Notes under the pieces: model-generated | What the model was told of the DNA's origin: nothing | Database searches by the model: none | The model's input: the letters and a program-made list of their open reading frames with translations, nothing else | Program-made: the position numbers and the translations under genes | Part shown: piece after piece, positions 8,504-16,753 of the stretch | How the letters are laid out: each line of letters begins with the position of its first letter | How positions within the stretch are numbered: the stretch's first letter is position 1 | DNA from: Streptomyces sp. SCL15-4 | GTDB lineage: Bacteria; Actinomycetota; Actinomycetes; Streptomycetales; Streptomycetaceae | Assembly: GCF_033366695.1 (NCBI RefSeq) | Contig: NZ_JAOBTQ010000001.1 | Span: forward strand, 3,038,001-3,102,000 | Direction of reading: 5' to 3' | DNA length: 64,000 nucleotides

Positions 8504-8761
8504 ATGGACTGGCGTCACAACGCCGTTTGCCGCGAGGAAGACCCCGAGCTCTTCTTCCCCATCGGCAACACCGGTCCTGCGCTGCTGCAGATCGAGGAAG
8601 CCAAGGCCGTCTGCCGTCGCTGCCCGGTGATCGAGCAGTGTCTGCAGTGGGCGCTTGAGTCCGGCCAGGACTCCGGCGTCTGGGGTGGTCTCAGCGAGGA
8701 CGAGCGCCGCGCCATGAAGCGCCGCGCCGCCCGCAACCGGGCCCGTCAGGCCTCCGCCTGA
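8504..8761 (+). CDS. wblE: WhiB-family iron-sulfur transcription factor WblE
   Basis: An 85-aa Wbl protein. Four [4Fe-4S] ligands are Cys9, Cys37, Cys40 and Cys46 (C..CRRC.....C), followed by the GVWGG turn at 58-62 and a basic C-terminal tail (MKRRAARNRARQ). Wbl proteins bind the domain 4 region of the principal sigma factor and modulate its promoters. WblE, the whiB1-type member, is nearly invariant in actinobacteria and usually essential or close to it. A strong RBS AAGGAGAGG precedes the ATG. A classical terminator follows at 8895, so the gene is monocistronic. Confidence 0.95.
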   Translation: MDWRHNAVCREEDPELFFPIGNTGPALLQIEEAKAVCRRCPVIEQCLQWALESGQDSGVWGGLSEDERRAMKRRAARNRARQASA

Positions 8762-8894
8762 CACACCCACCCCTGCTGACAGCCTGAGCTTGGCGGCGCG
8801 CACAGCACGTACGCATCTCCCGCCCCCGAACCGCAGCGCGCAGTTCCCCCGGAGCGCTTAGCGATACAAGCAGAGCAGCAACGAGCATCAGCCT

Positions 8895-8921
8895 CGGACC
8901 AATGGCGGTCCGGGGCTTTTT
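8895..8921 (+). terminator. Rho-independent terminator after wblE
   Basis: CGGACC, a 6-nt loop, GGTCCG, then GGGC and a run of five T. The stem extends with flanking G/C pairs. Confidence 0.8.
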
Positions 8922-8973
8922 GCTGTGCCCGGACCCGTCGCGCCGAGCCCGCCGCGCCGAGCCCGCGGCGCCG

Positions 8974-9007
<34 letters not shown>

Positions 9008-9049
9008 AAGATCCTGGCCGGCCGGAGGCGTCGCCGGCGAGGAAGGTGC

Positions 9050-10525
9050 CTACTTCTGGGCCCGCACCGGAAGGTCGAGGATCACCCGGGTCCCCCGCCC
9101 GGCCGCCGGCACCATGTCGAAGGAACCGCCCAACTCGCCCTCCACCAGCGTCCGTACGATCTGCAGACCGAGGTTTCCCGAGCGGTGCGGATCGAAGCCC
9201 TCGGGCAGGCCGACGCCGTCGTCCTGGACGGTGACCAGCAGCCGGGCCTCCTTGGTGGTGCCTCCGCGCACCGCGGAGACCTCGACCGTGCCGGTGTCGC
9301 CCTCGCGGAAGCCGTGTTCCAGGGCGTTCTGCAGGACCTCGGTGAGGACCATGGACAGCGGGGTGGCGACCTCGGCGTCGAGTATCCCGAACCGCCCGGT
9401 GCGCCGTCCGGTCACCTTGCCCGGCGAGATCTCGGCGACCATGGCCAGCACCCGGTCGGCGATGTCGTCGAACTCCACCCGCTCGTCCAGGTTCTGGGAC
9501 AGCGTCTCGTGCACGATGGCGATGGAGCCGACCCGGCGGACCGCCTCCTCCAGGGCCTCCCGGCCGCGCTCGGACTCGATGCGCCGGGCCTGGAGCCGCA
9601 GCAGGGCCGCGACCGTCTGGAGGTTGTTCTTCACCCGGTGGTGGATCTCCCGGATGGTGGCGTCCTTGGTGATCAACTCACGCTCACGGCGCCGCAGTTC
9701 GGTCACGTCCCGGAGCAGCACCAGCGAACCGATGCGGGTGCCCTTGGGCTTGAGCGGGATGGCCCGGAACTGGATGACACCGTCGTGCGCCTCGATCTCG
9801 AACTCGCGCGGCGCCCAGCCGCTGGCCACCTTGGCCAGCGCCTCGTCCACGGGACCGCGCGTGGGAGCGAGTTCGGCGGTGGTCTGCCCGAGGTGGTGAC
9901 CGACCAGGTCGGCGGCGAGGCCGAGCCGGTGGTAGGCGGACAGGGCGTTCGGGGAGGCGTACTGGACGGTGCCGTCCGCGTCCAGCCGGATCAGGCCGTC
10001 GCCGACGCGCGGGGAGGCGTCCATGTCGACCTGCTGGCCGGGGAACGGGAAGGCGCCGGCCGCGATCATCTGCGCGAGGTCGGAGGCGCTCTGGAGGTAG
10101 GTCAGCTCCAGGCGGCTCGGGGTGCGCACGGTGAGCAGGTTGGTGTTCCGGGCGATCACGCCGAGGACGCGGCCCTCACGCCGTACCGGGATGGACTCGA
10201 CCCGTACGGGGACCTCCTCCCGCCACTCCGGATCGCCCTCGCGCACGATCCGGCCCTCGTCCAGCGCCGCGTCCAGCATGGGCCGCCGGCCGCGCGGGAC
10301 CAGGTGGCCGACCATGTCGTCCTGGTACGAGGTCGGGCCGGTGTTGGGCCGCATCTGGGCCACCGAGACGTACCGGGTGCCGTCCCGGGTGGGGACCCAG
10401 AGCACCAGGTCGGCGAAGGAGAGGTCGGAGAGCAGCTGCCACTCCGAGACCAGCAGGTGCAGCCACTCGAGGTCGGAGTCGTCCAGGGCGGTGTGCTGGC
10501 GTACGAGTTCGTTCATGGAGGGCAC
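9050..10525 (-). CDS. PdtaS-type sensor histidine kinase
   Basis: A 491-aa soluble kinase: an N-terminal GAF-like domain (about 10-165), a PAS domain (about 175-295, VGDGLIRLDADGTVQYASPN), then a HisKA_2 dimerisation box with the phospho-acceptor His in IREIHHRVKNNLQTVAALLR and an HATPase_c domain (VLTEVLQNALEHGF, DDGVGLP, GLQIVRTLV). No transmembrane segment is visible. It matches the mycobacterial PdtaS family, whose response regulator PdtaR is usually unlinked; none is adjacent here. The GTG at 10525 (VPSMNELVRQH) is preferred over the ATG three codons later because the P-S pair is typical of orthologues. Confidence 0.88.
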   Translation of the reverse strand: MPSMNELVRQHTALDDSDLEWLHLLVSEWQLLSDLSFADLVLWVPTRDGTRYVSVAQMRPNTGPTSYQDDMVGHLVPRGRRPMLDAALDEGRIVREGDPEWREEVPVRVESIPVRREGRVLGVIARNTNLLTVRTPSRLELTYLQSASDLAQMIAAGAFPFPGQQVDMDASPRVGDGLIRLDADGTVQYASPNALSAYHRLGLAADLVGHHLGQTTAELAPTRGPVDEALAKVASGWAPREFEIEAHDGVIQFRAIPLKPKGTRIGSLVLLRDVTELRRRERELITKDATIREIHHRVKNNLQTVAALLRLQARRIESERGREALEEAVRRVGSIAIVHETLSQNLDERVEFDDIADRVLAMVAEISPGKVTGRRTGRFGILDAEVATPLSMVLTEVLQNALEHGFREGDTGTVEVSAVRGGTTKEARLLVTVQDDGVGLPEGFDPHRSGNLGLQIVRTLVEGELGGSFDMVPAAGRGTRVILDLPVRAQK

Positions 10526-10851
10526 GTGTGCGAGCGTACCCGGGGCCTGACGACGGCCGGAAAAAACACCCGCGGGCCGCGGCGCCTGGAAGGGACCCTC
10601 AACCCTCACCGGCACCGCAGCCCGGAGCATCAACGGCCGTGGGGTGTGCGGTCCCGGTCGGCCGAAGGTCGAGGAGCCGGGGCAGTCAGGGCAGAGAGCA
10701 CCGGATCCTCGGTCCGCCTTCCTGTGCGGGGAAGACGGAGGCTTGTTGTTCGATTCTGGACTGGACCACGACGGCGTGTCCATGGTGTGGAAGGCGTCCC
10801 ATGCCTCGGCGGCTGATGGCACGCGATGCCACGCAGCCTAGCCCGCCCGGG
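10526..10851. other. Intergenic region with no supported gene
   Basis: 326 bp between the sensor kinase start and the TetR stop, both on the minus strand. Apart from the kinase promoter that must lie near 10526-10600, I see only short open frames without RBS or conserved content. Confidence 0.4.
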
Positions 10852-11484
10852 TCAGTCGTGGGGCCAGATGGCCATCGCAATTTCCGCGAGTGCCTCCAGT
10901 TCCTCCCGGCGTGCGCCGTCGCGGGCCTGCTGGGACATGCCCTGGAGCATGGCGCCGGCATGCCGGGCGAGGGCGGCGGTGTCGGTGCCGGCCGGCAGCA
11001 GTCCGGCCGCGACGTCCGCCCGGATCCGGGCCTCCAGTGCGGCGATGTTCGCGTTGCGCCGCTCGCGCAGCAGCGCCTCCACCTCGGGGTTGGTGCAGTT
11101 GGTGGCGGCGTGGACGACCATGCAGCCGTGGGGGTGGGCCGGGTCGGTGTACTCGGCGGCGGCCTCGCGGAGCACGCGCGCGATGCCCTCGCGGGCCGTG
11201 GGCTCCTCGGCGAGGGCGCGGTCGGCGAAGGCGCCGTGGGTGCCGGCGTAGACGCGGACGACCTCGTCGAAGAGGGTCTGCTTGTCGCCGAAGGCCGCGT
11301 ACAGGCTGGGGGCGCCGATGCCCATGGCGCGGGTGAGGTCGGAGACCGAGGTGGCCTCGTACCCGTGCTCCCAGAAGGCCATCAGCGCCTTCTCCAGCGC
11401 CGTGGCCCGGTCGAAGGAGCGCGGCCGGCCCCGCGTCCGGCCCGCGCCGCCGCTCTTGCCCTGTGTGTCCTGCCCCATCACCAT
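10852..11484 (-). CDS. TetR-family transcriptional regulator
   Basis: A 210-aa protein. The N-terminal HTH (about 19-65: RGRPRSFDRATALEKALMAF, then YEATSVSDLTRAMGIGAPSLYAAFGDK) is of the AcrR type, with a C-terminal ligand-binding region containing HPHGCMVVHAATNC. It is divergent from an SDR oxidoreductase gene with an inverted repeat between them, the usual arrangement for local repression relieved by a substrate. ATGs at 11484 and 11478 are both possible. Confidence 0.85.
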   Translation of the reverse strand: MVMGQDTQGKSGGAGRTRGRPRSFDRATALEKALMAFWEHGYEATSVSDLTRAMGIGAPSLYAAFGDKQTLFDEVVRVYAGTHGAFADRALAEEPTAREGIARVLREAAAEYTDPAHPHGCMVVHAATNCTNPEVEALLRERRNANIAALEARIRADVAAGLLPAGTDTAALARHAGAMLQGMSQQARDGARREELEALAEIAMAIWPHD

Positions 11485-11490
11485 GCCCTC

Positions 11491-11514
11491 ATTTTATAGC
11501 GAGCCCTAGAAAAT
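11491..11514. promoter_or_regulatory. Candidate TetR operator (9-bp near-perfect inverted repeat)
   Basis: ATTTTATAG and CTAGAAAAT flank CGAGCC, with one mismatch between the arms. This AT-rich palindrome stands out in a 92-bp divergent gap and is placed to block both the tetR and the SDR promoters. Confidence 0.55.
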
Positions 11515-11576
11515 TGGCGGCGAGGTGGTGTACGGTCTTTCTGTAACGACCACTATACAAATCAGGAGAGGCGGTC

Positions 11577-12329
11577 ATGGGCGCGCTGACGGGGAAGACG
11601 GCACTGGTCACGGGGGCGAGCCGGGGTATCGGGCGGGGCATCGCCGAGCGGCTGGGACGCGACGGGGCGCGGGTGGCGGTGCACTACGGCACCAACGCGA
11701 AGGCGGCCGAGGAGACGGTGGCCGCGATCGAGGCGGCGGGCGGCTCGGCGTTCGCGATCGGCGTGGAGCTGGGCACGCCCAGGGACGCGGAGCGGCTGTG
11801 GGAGGAGTTCGACCGGCACGCGGACGGGCTGGACATCCTCGTGCACAACGCGGGCATCGGCACCGCGCGCCCCTTCGGCGAGATCGAGCAGGAGGAGTAC
11901 GACCGGCTGTTCGCGGTGAACGTGAAGGCCCCGTTCTTCCTGACCCGGCTCGGCGCGGACCGGCTGCGCGACGGCGGGCGGGTGGTGAACATATCGTCCG
12001 GCCTGGCGCGGACCGCCGCGATGCCCCACCTCATCGCCTACTCGATGACCAAGGCGGCGCTGGACGTCTTCACCCGGGACCTGTCCAAGCTGCTCGGCCC
12101 GCGCGGGATCACGGTGAACTCGGTGGCACCCGGGATCATCGACACCGACAACACCGCCGACCTCCTGTACGGCACGGAGGACGGTCTGGCCCAGGCCGCC
12201 GCGCTGTCGGCGCTGGGACGGGTGGGAACACCGGCGGACGTCGCCGATGTCGTGGCCTTCCTGGTCTCGGAGGACGGGCGCTGGGTGACCGGTCACTGGC
12301 TGGACGCGACGGGAGGTTCGCTCACCTGA
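11577..12329 (+). CDS. SDR-family NAD(P)-dependent oxidoreductase
   Basis: A 250-aa classical short-chain dehydrogenase. It shows the cofactor loop TGASRGIGRG, VHNAG, the catalytic Ser in NISSG, the YSMTK catalytic Tyr/Lys pair, and the C-terminal GHWLDATGG seen in 3-oxoacyl-reductase-like members. The substrate is unknown. RBS GGAGAGG lies just upstream of the ATG. It is controlled in all likelihood by the divergent TetR protein. It stands between the sensor kinase and nagB, and nothing links it to amino-sugar metabolism. Confidence 0.85.
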   Translation: MGALTGKTALVTGASRGIGRGIAERLGRDGARVAVHYGTNAKAAEETVAAIEAAGGSAFAIGVELGTPRDAERLWEEFDRHADGLDILVHNAGIGTARPFGEIEQEEYDRLFAVNVKAPFFLTRLGADRLRDGGRVVNISSGLARTAAMPHLIAYSMTKAALDVFTRDLSKLLGPRGITVNSVAPGIIDTDNTADLLYGTEDGLAQAAALSALGRVGTPADVADVVAFLVSEDGRWVTGHWLDATGGSLT

Positions 12330-12384
12330 GAGTTTCCCGGACCTTCCCCGTTTCTTCCCGCGCCTCGGGACCCGCCTCTGTTAG

Positions 12385-12400
12385 ATTGGTCTAAACCACA
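12385..12400. promoter_or_regulatory. DasR-responsive element (dre) upstream of nagB
   Basis: ATTGGTCTAAACCACA matches 13 of 16 positions of the published dre consensus ACTGGTCTAGACCACT. It lies 40 bp before the nagB start, consistent with nagB being a DasR target. Confidence 0.8.
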
Positions 12401-12439
12401 TAGAGAGCACAGAGCCCACTTCAGAACGGCAGGCCCAGC

Positions 12440-13225
12440 GTGGAAGTTGTCATCGTTCCGGACGCCGCGGCGGGCGGCGAGCTGATCGCCGAGGCCATGG
12501 CCCAGCTGCTGCGACGCAAGCCCGACGCCCTGCTCGGCGTGGCCACCGGCTCCACTCCGCTGCCCATCTACCAGGCGCTGACCGCCAAGGTGCGCTCCGG
12601 CGCCGTGGATGCCTCCCGGGCGCGGATCGCGCAGCTCGACGAGTACGTGGGGCTGCCCGCGGACCATCCCGAGTCCTACCGCTCGGTGCTGCGCCGCGAG
12701 GTGCTGGAGCCGCTGGGCATAGGGATGGACGCGTTCATGGGGCCGGACGGCACGGCGGAGGACGTCCAGGCGGCGTGCGAGGCGTACGACCGGGCGCTCG
12801 CCGAGGCCGGCGGGGTGGACCTCCAGCTGCTCGGCATCGGGACCGACGGGCACATCGGGTTCAACGAGCCCTGCTCCTCGCTCGCCTCGCGCACCCGGAT
12901 CAAGACACTGACCGAGCAGACCCGGATCGACAACGCGCGTTTCTTCGACGGTGACATCGAGCAGGTCCCGCACCACGTCATCACCCAGGGCATCGGCACG
13001 ATCCTGGAGGCCCGGCACCTGGTGCTGCTGGCGACCGGCGAGGGCAAGGCGGACGCGGTCGCGGCGACCGTAGAGGGCCCGGTCGCCGCGGTCTGTCCCG
13101 CCTCCGCGCTCCAGCTCCATCCCCACGCCACGGTGGTCGTCGACGAGGCCGCCGCGTCCAAGCTGAAGCTGGCCGGCTACTTCCGCCACACCTACGCCAA
13201 CAAGCCGGAGTGGCAGGGGATCTGA
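12440..13225 (+). CDS. nagB: Glucosamine-6-phosphate deaminase NagB
   Basis: A 261-aa enzyme converting glucosamine-6-P to fructose-6-P plus ammonia, the exit of N-acetylglucosamine catabolism into glycolysis. Signature segments: GVATGSTPLPIYQAL, AQLDEYVGLPADHPESYR and the NagB motif GIGTDGHIGFNEP with the catalytic Asp/His. The GTG at 12440 is the first start after the dre site. In Streptomyces its substrate also acts as the effector that releases DasR, so nagB both consumes the signal and is controlled by it. Confidence 0.95.
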   Translation: MEVVIVPDAAAGGELIAEAMAQLLRRKPDALLGVATGSTPLPIYQALTAKVRSGAVDASRARIAQLDEYVGLPADHPESYRSVLRREVLEPLGIGMDAFMGPDGTAEDVQAACEAYDRALAEAGGVDLQLLGIGTDGHIGFNEPCSSLASRTRIKTLTEQTRIDNARFFDGDIEQVPHHVITQGIGTILEARHLVLLATGEGKADAVAATVEGPVAAVCPASALQLHPHATVVVDEAAASKLKLAGYFRHTYANKPEWQGI

Positions 13226-13317
13226 CCGGGATCACCGACCGGGGGCCGGGCGGCGGGCCGGACGGGCTCCGGCCGGGCCCCCGCTCCGGCCGCCGGCCGC
13301 GCGGCTCCCCGAGGGTC

Positions 13318-14230
<913 letters not shown>

Positions 14231-14364
14231 CCGCCGGGCAACGGCGGTACGCGTTCGCTGAATCGATATACCGATATGCGGACGAGGGCTTCCGCTGCCA
14301 TGACCCCGTCACCTAGATTTCCTGCTCATTACACAGGTGATCAGCAAGGGGACGGAGCCGTGGC

Positions 14365-14628
14365 ATGTCCGAAACGCCTGAAGTGAGACCACCGGTGGTG
14401 ACACCGGGCAGGGTGGTCATCGCCCTGTGTCTCGTCGCGCCCTTCGTGGCGATGCTGTGGGTCGGCTCGTACGCCAAGACCGACCCCACGCTCATCGGGG
14501 TGCCGTTCTTCTACTGGTACCAGATGCTCTGGGTGCTGATCTCCACCGCGCTCACCATGCTGGCGTACAAGCTCTGGCAGCGTGACCAGCGCGCCCGCAA
14601 GGAAGCGAACGGGGGTGCGGCGAAGTGA
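14365..14628 (+). CDS. DUF3311-family small membrane protein, symporter partner
   Basis: An 87-aa protein with two transmembrane helices (about 14-36 and 45-70, the second containing FFYWYQMLWVLISTALTMLA) and a basic tail. DUF3311 proteins sit immediately upstream of sodium:solute symporters and are thought to be accessory subunits. Its stop codon overlaps the symporter GTG (GTGA at 14625), so the two are translationally coupled. RBS GGGGACGG lies before the ATG. Confidence 0.85.
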   Translation: MSETPEVRPPVVTPGRVVIALCLVAPFVAMLWVGSYAKTDPTLIGVPFFYWYQMLWVLISTALTMLAYKLWQRDQRARKEANGGAAK

Positions 14629-16253
14629 AGGACGGTGTCAACGGAGTCGCGCTCGGCGTCTTCATCTTCTTCTTCCTGGCCGTCACGGTCATGGGCTTCC
14701 TGGCCGCGCGCTGGCGCAGGGCCGAGAACGAGCACTCCCTGGACGAATGGGGCCTGGGCGGACGGTCGTTCGGTACCTGGATCACCTGGTTCCTGCTCGG
14801 CGGTGACCTGTACACGGCGTACACCTTCGTCGCCGTGCCGGCGGCGATCTACGCGGCGGGCGCGTCCGGCTTCTTCGCGGTGCCGTACACGATCCTCGTG
14901 TACCCGATGATCTTCACCTTCCTGCCCCGCCTGTGGTCGGTCTCGCACCGCCACGGGTACGTCACCACCTCCGACTTCGTGCGCGGCCGGTTCGGCTCGA
15001 AGGGGCTGTCGCTGGCGGTGGCGGTGACCGGCATCCTGGCGACGATGCCGTACATCGCGCTCCAGCTGGTCGGCATCCAGGCGGTGCTGGACGTGATGGG
15101 CGTCGGCGGCGGCGAGAACACCAACTGGTTCGTGAAGGACCTGCCGCTGCTCATCGCCTTCGGTGTGCTGGCGGCCTACACCTACTCCTCCGGCCTGCGC
15201 GCCCCCGCGCTGATCGCGTTCGTCAAGGACACGCTGATCTACATCGTCATCGTGGTGGCGATCATCTACATCCCGATCAAGCTGGGCGGGTTCGACGACA
15301 TCTTCGCCAAGGCGGGCCATGCGTTCGGCCAGCTCAACCCGGCCACCGGCAAGCCGCGCGGAGCGGTGACGCCGCCGGAGGCGGGCCAGTGGACGTACGC
15401 CACGCTGGCGCTCGGCTCGGCGCTCGCGCTGTTCATGTACCCGCACTCGATCACCGCGACCCTGTCGTCCAGGAGCCGTGAGGTGATTCGCCGCAACACC
15501 ACGATCCTGCCGCTGTACTCCCTGATGCTGGGACTGCTGGCGCTGCTGGGCTTCATGGCGATCGCGGCCGGAGTGAAGGTCTCCAACGGCCAGCTGGCCA
15601 TCCCGCAGCTGTTCGAGGACATGTTCCCGGACTGGTTCACGGGCATCGCGTTCGCGGCGATCGGCATCGGGGCGCTGGTCCCGGCGGCGATCATGTCCAT
15701 CGCGGCGGCCAACCTCTTCACCCGCAACATCTACAAGGACTTCATCAAGCCGAACGCGACGGCCGCGGAGGAGACCAAGGTCTCCAAGCTGGTCTCCCTG
15801 CTGGTGAAGGTCGGCGCCCTGGCCTTCGTGCTCACGATGGACAAGACCGTCGCCATCAACTTCCAGCTGCTGGGCGGCATCTGGATCCTCCAGACGTTCC
15901 CGGCGCTGGTCGGCGGCCTGTTCACCCGCTGGTTCCACCGCTGGGCGCTGCTGGCCGGCTGGGCGGTCGGCATGGTCTACGGCACGGTCGCGGCGTACGG
16001 GGTGGCCTCGCCGACGCAGAAGCACTTCGGCGGCTCCGCGAAGGAGATCCCCGGCATCGGTGAGATCGGCTACATCGGTCTGACGGCGTTCGTGCTGAAC
16101 GTCCTGGTCACCGTGGTCCTGACGTTCGTCCTGAAGGCCGTGAAGGCCCCGGACGGCATCGACGAGACCAGGCCGGAGGACTACACGGCGGACTCCGGCG
16201 ACCCGGGAGTCCAGGTGGAGCTGCCGCCCGCCACGGCCGGCGCCGGCCACTGA
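14625..16253 (+). CDS. Sodium:solute symporter (SSS family), monocarboxylate-type
   Basis: A 542-aa transporter with about 13 hydrophobic segments. Typical SSS features include DEWGLGGRSFGTWITWFLLG near the N-terminus and the central AIGIGALVPAAIMSIAAANLFTRN motif. The closest family I recognise is the MctC/ActP-like monocarboxylate (acetate, pyruvate, propionate) group; the substrate is inferred. It is coupled to the DUF3311 gene, and a strong hairpin at 16273 follows. Confidence 0.85.
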   Translation: MKDGVNGVALGVFIFFFLAVTVMGFLAARWRRAENEHSLDEWGLGGRSFGTWITWFLLGGDLYTAYTFVAVPAAIYAAGASGFFAVPYTILVYPMIFTFLPRLWSVSHRHGYVTTSDFVRGRFGSKGLSLAVAVTGILATMPYIALQLVGIQAVLDVMGVGGGENTNWFVKDLPLLIAFGVLAAYTYSSGLRAPALIAFVKDTLIYIVIVVAIIYIPIKLGGFDDIFAKAGHAFGQLNPATGKPRGAVTPPEAGQWTYATLALGSALALFMYPHSITATLSSRSREVIRRNTTILPLYSLMLGLLALLGFMAIAAGVKVSNGQLAIPQLFEDMFPDWFTGIAFAAIGIGALVPAAIMSIAAANLFTRNIYKDFIKPNATAAEETKVSKLVSLLVKVGALAFVLTMDKTVAINFQLLGGIWILQTFPALVGGLFTRWFHRWALLAGWAVGMVYGTVAAYGVASPTQKHFGGSAKEIPGIGEIGYIGLTAFVLNVLVTVVLTFVLKAVKAPDGIDETRPEDYTADSGDPGVQVELPPATAGAGH

Positions 16254-16272
16254 GGCACCGGGTCCACCCCGC

Positions 16273-16313
16273 GCGACGGGCCGCCGGAAGCACACTCACC
16301 GGCGGCCCGTCGC
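16273..16313 (+). terminator. Strong hairpin after symporter gene
   Basis: A perfect 15-bp stem, GCGACGGGCCGCCGG with its complement, and an 11-nt loop. There is no T-run, so it is a Streptomyces-style terminator or mRNA-stabilising hairpin. Confidence 0.6.
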
Positions 16314-16466
16314 CGTACCCGCCCGGCGGATCCGGCGCCGTGTCCCGCTCCGGCCGGCACGCCGTCGCGCCGCCCGCGCCGGCCCCGGCGGGCGCCCGCA
16401 ACCGCTCCCGCCGCCGCCCCGGCATCACGCTCCCCGGCCGCGCGTTGACGCACCGGAGCGGGGGCG

Positions 16467-16482
16467 ACACAACATCTGGGGG
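16467..16482 (+). promoter_or_regulatory. NrdR box 1 upstream of nrdABS
   Basis: ACACAACATCTGGGGG resembles the 16-bp NrdR box (ACACTATATATAGTGT class) in its left half. It starts exactly 31 bp before a second box at 16498, three helical turns, the spacing seen for paired NrdR boxes. Confidence 0.5.
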
Positions 16483-16497
16483 TGATGAGGCAGCCCG

Positions 16498-16513
16498 GCA
16501 CTAGATGTATGCT
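16498..16513 (+). promoter_or_regulatory. NrdR box 2 upstream of nrdABS
   Basis: GCACTAGATGTATGCT is the better match of the pair to the NrdR palindrome. It lies directly upstream of the cobalamin riboswitch, where the promoter should be. Confidence 0.55.
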
Positions 16514-16517
16514 CGTG

Positions 16518-16622
16518 CTCGCTGTCGTCGCAGGGGAATCCGGTGCGAATCCGGAACTGTCCCGCAACGGTGTACTTGCGTGTCCGCGCGCCTGTTCAGT
16601 CCGAGGACCTGCCGGCAGCCCA
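16518..16622 (+). promoter_or_regulatory. Cobalamin (B12) riboswitch controlling nrdABS
   Basis: The conserved core reads GGGGAATCCGGTGCGAATCC, then ACTGTCCCGCAACGGTGTA, and after a variable arm CAGTCCGAGGACCTGCCGGC (the last containing the B12-box region). It matches the AdoCbl riboswitch pattern of GGUG.GAA.CC, UCCCGCAACGG and AGUCCGA.GACCUGCC. In S. coelicolor B12 shuts off the oxygen-dependent class Ia reductase through this element when the B12-dependent class II enzyme NrdJ can work. About 130 nt separate it from the nrdA start. Confidence 0.93.
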
Positions 16623-16753
16623 CCCGGCCGTCCGGTCCGGGTGCGTTCCGACGTCCGGGCCTCGTGGAATGGGCCGGCGGACGCGACGCCGTGCGCGCTC
16701 GTGGTCACCGCTGCCCTCCGCCAGGCTCCGTGCCGAGCGAGGGAGACCCCCAC

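Noticed and set aside
9050..10822. Longer start (about 100 extra codons) for the sensor kinase
   Set aside because: The added residues are low-complexity and unlike PdtaS N-termini; the conserved protein begins at VPSMNELVRQH.
14511..16295. A 594-codon antisense frame over the symporter gene
   Set aside because: Composition is Arg/Asp/His-rich without domains, as expected for the complement of a membrane-protein gene.
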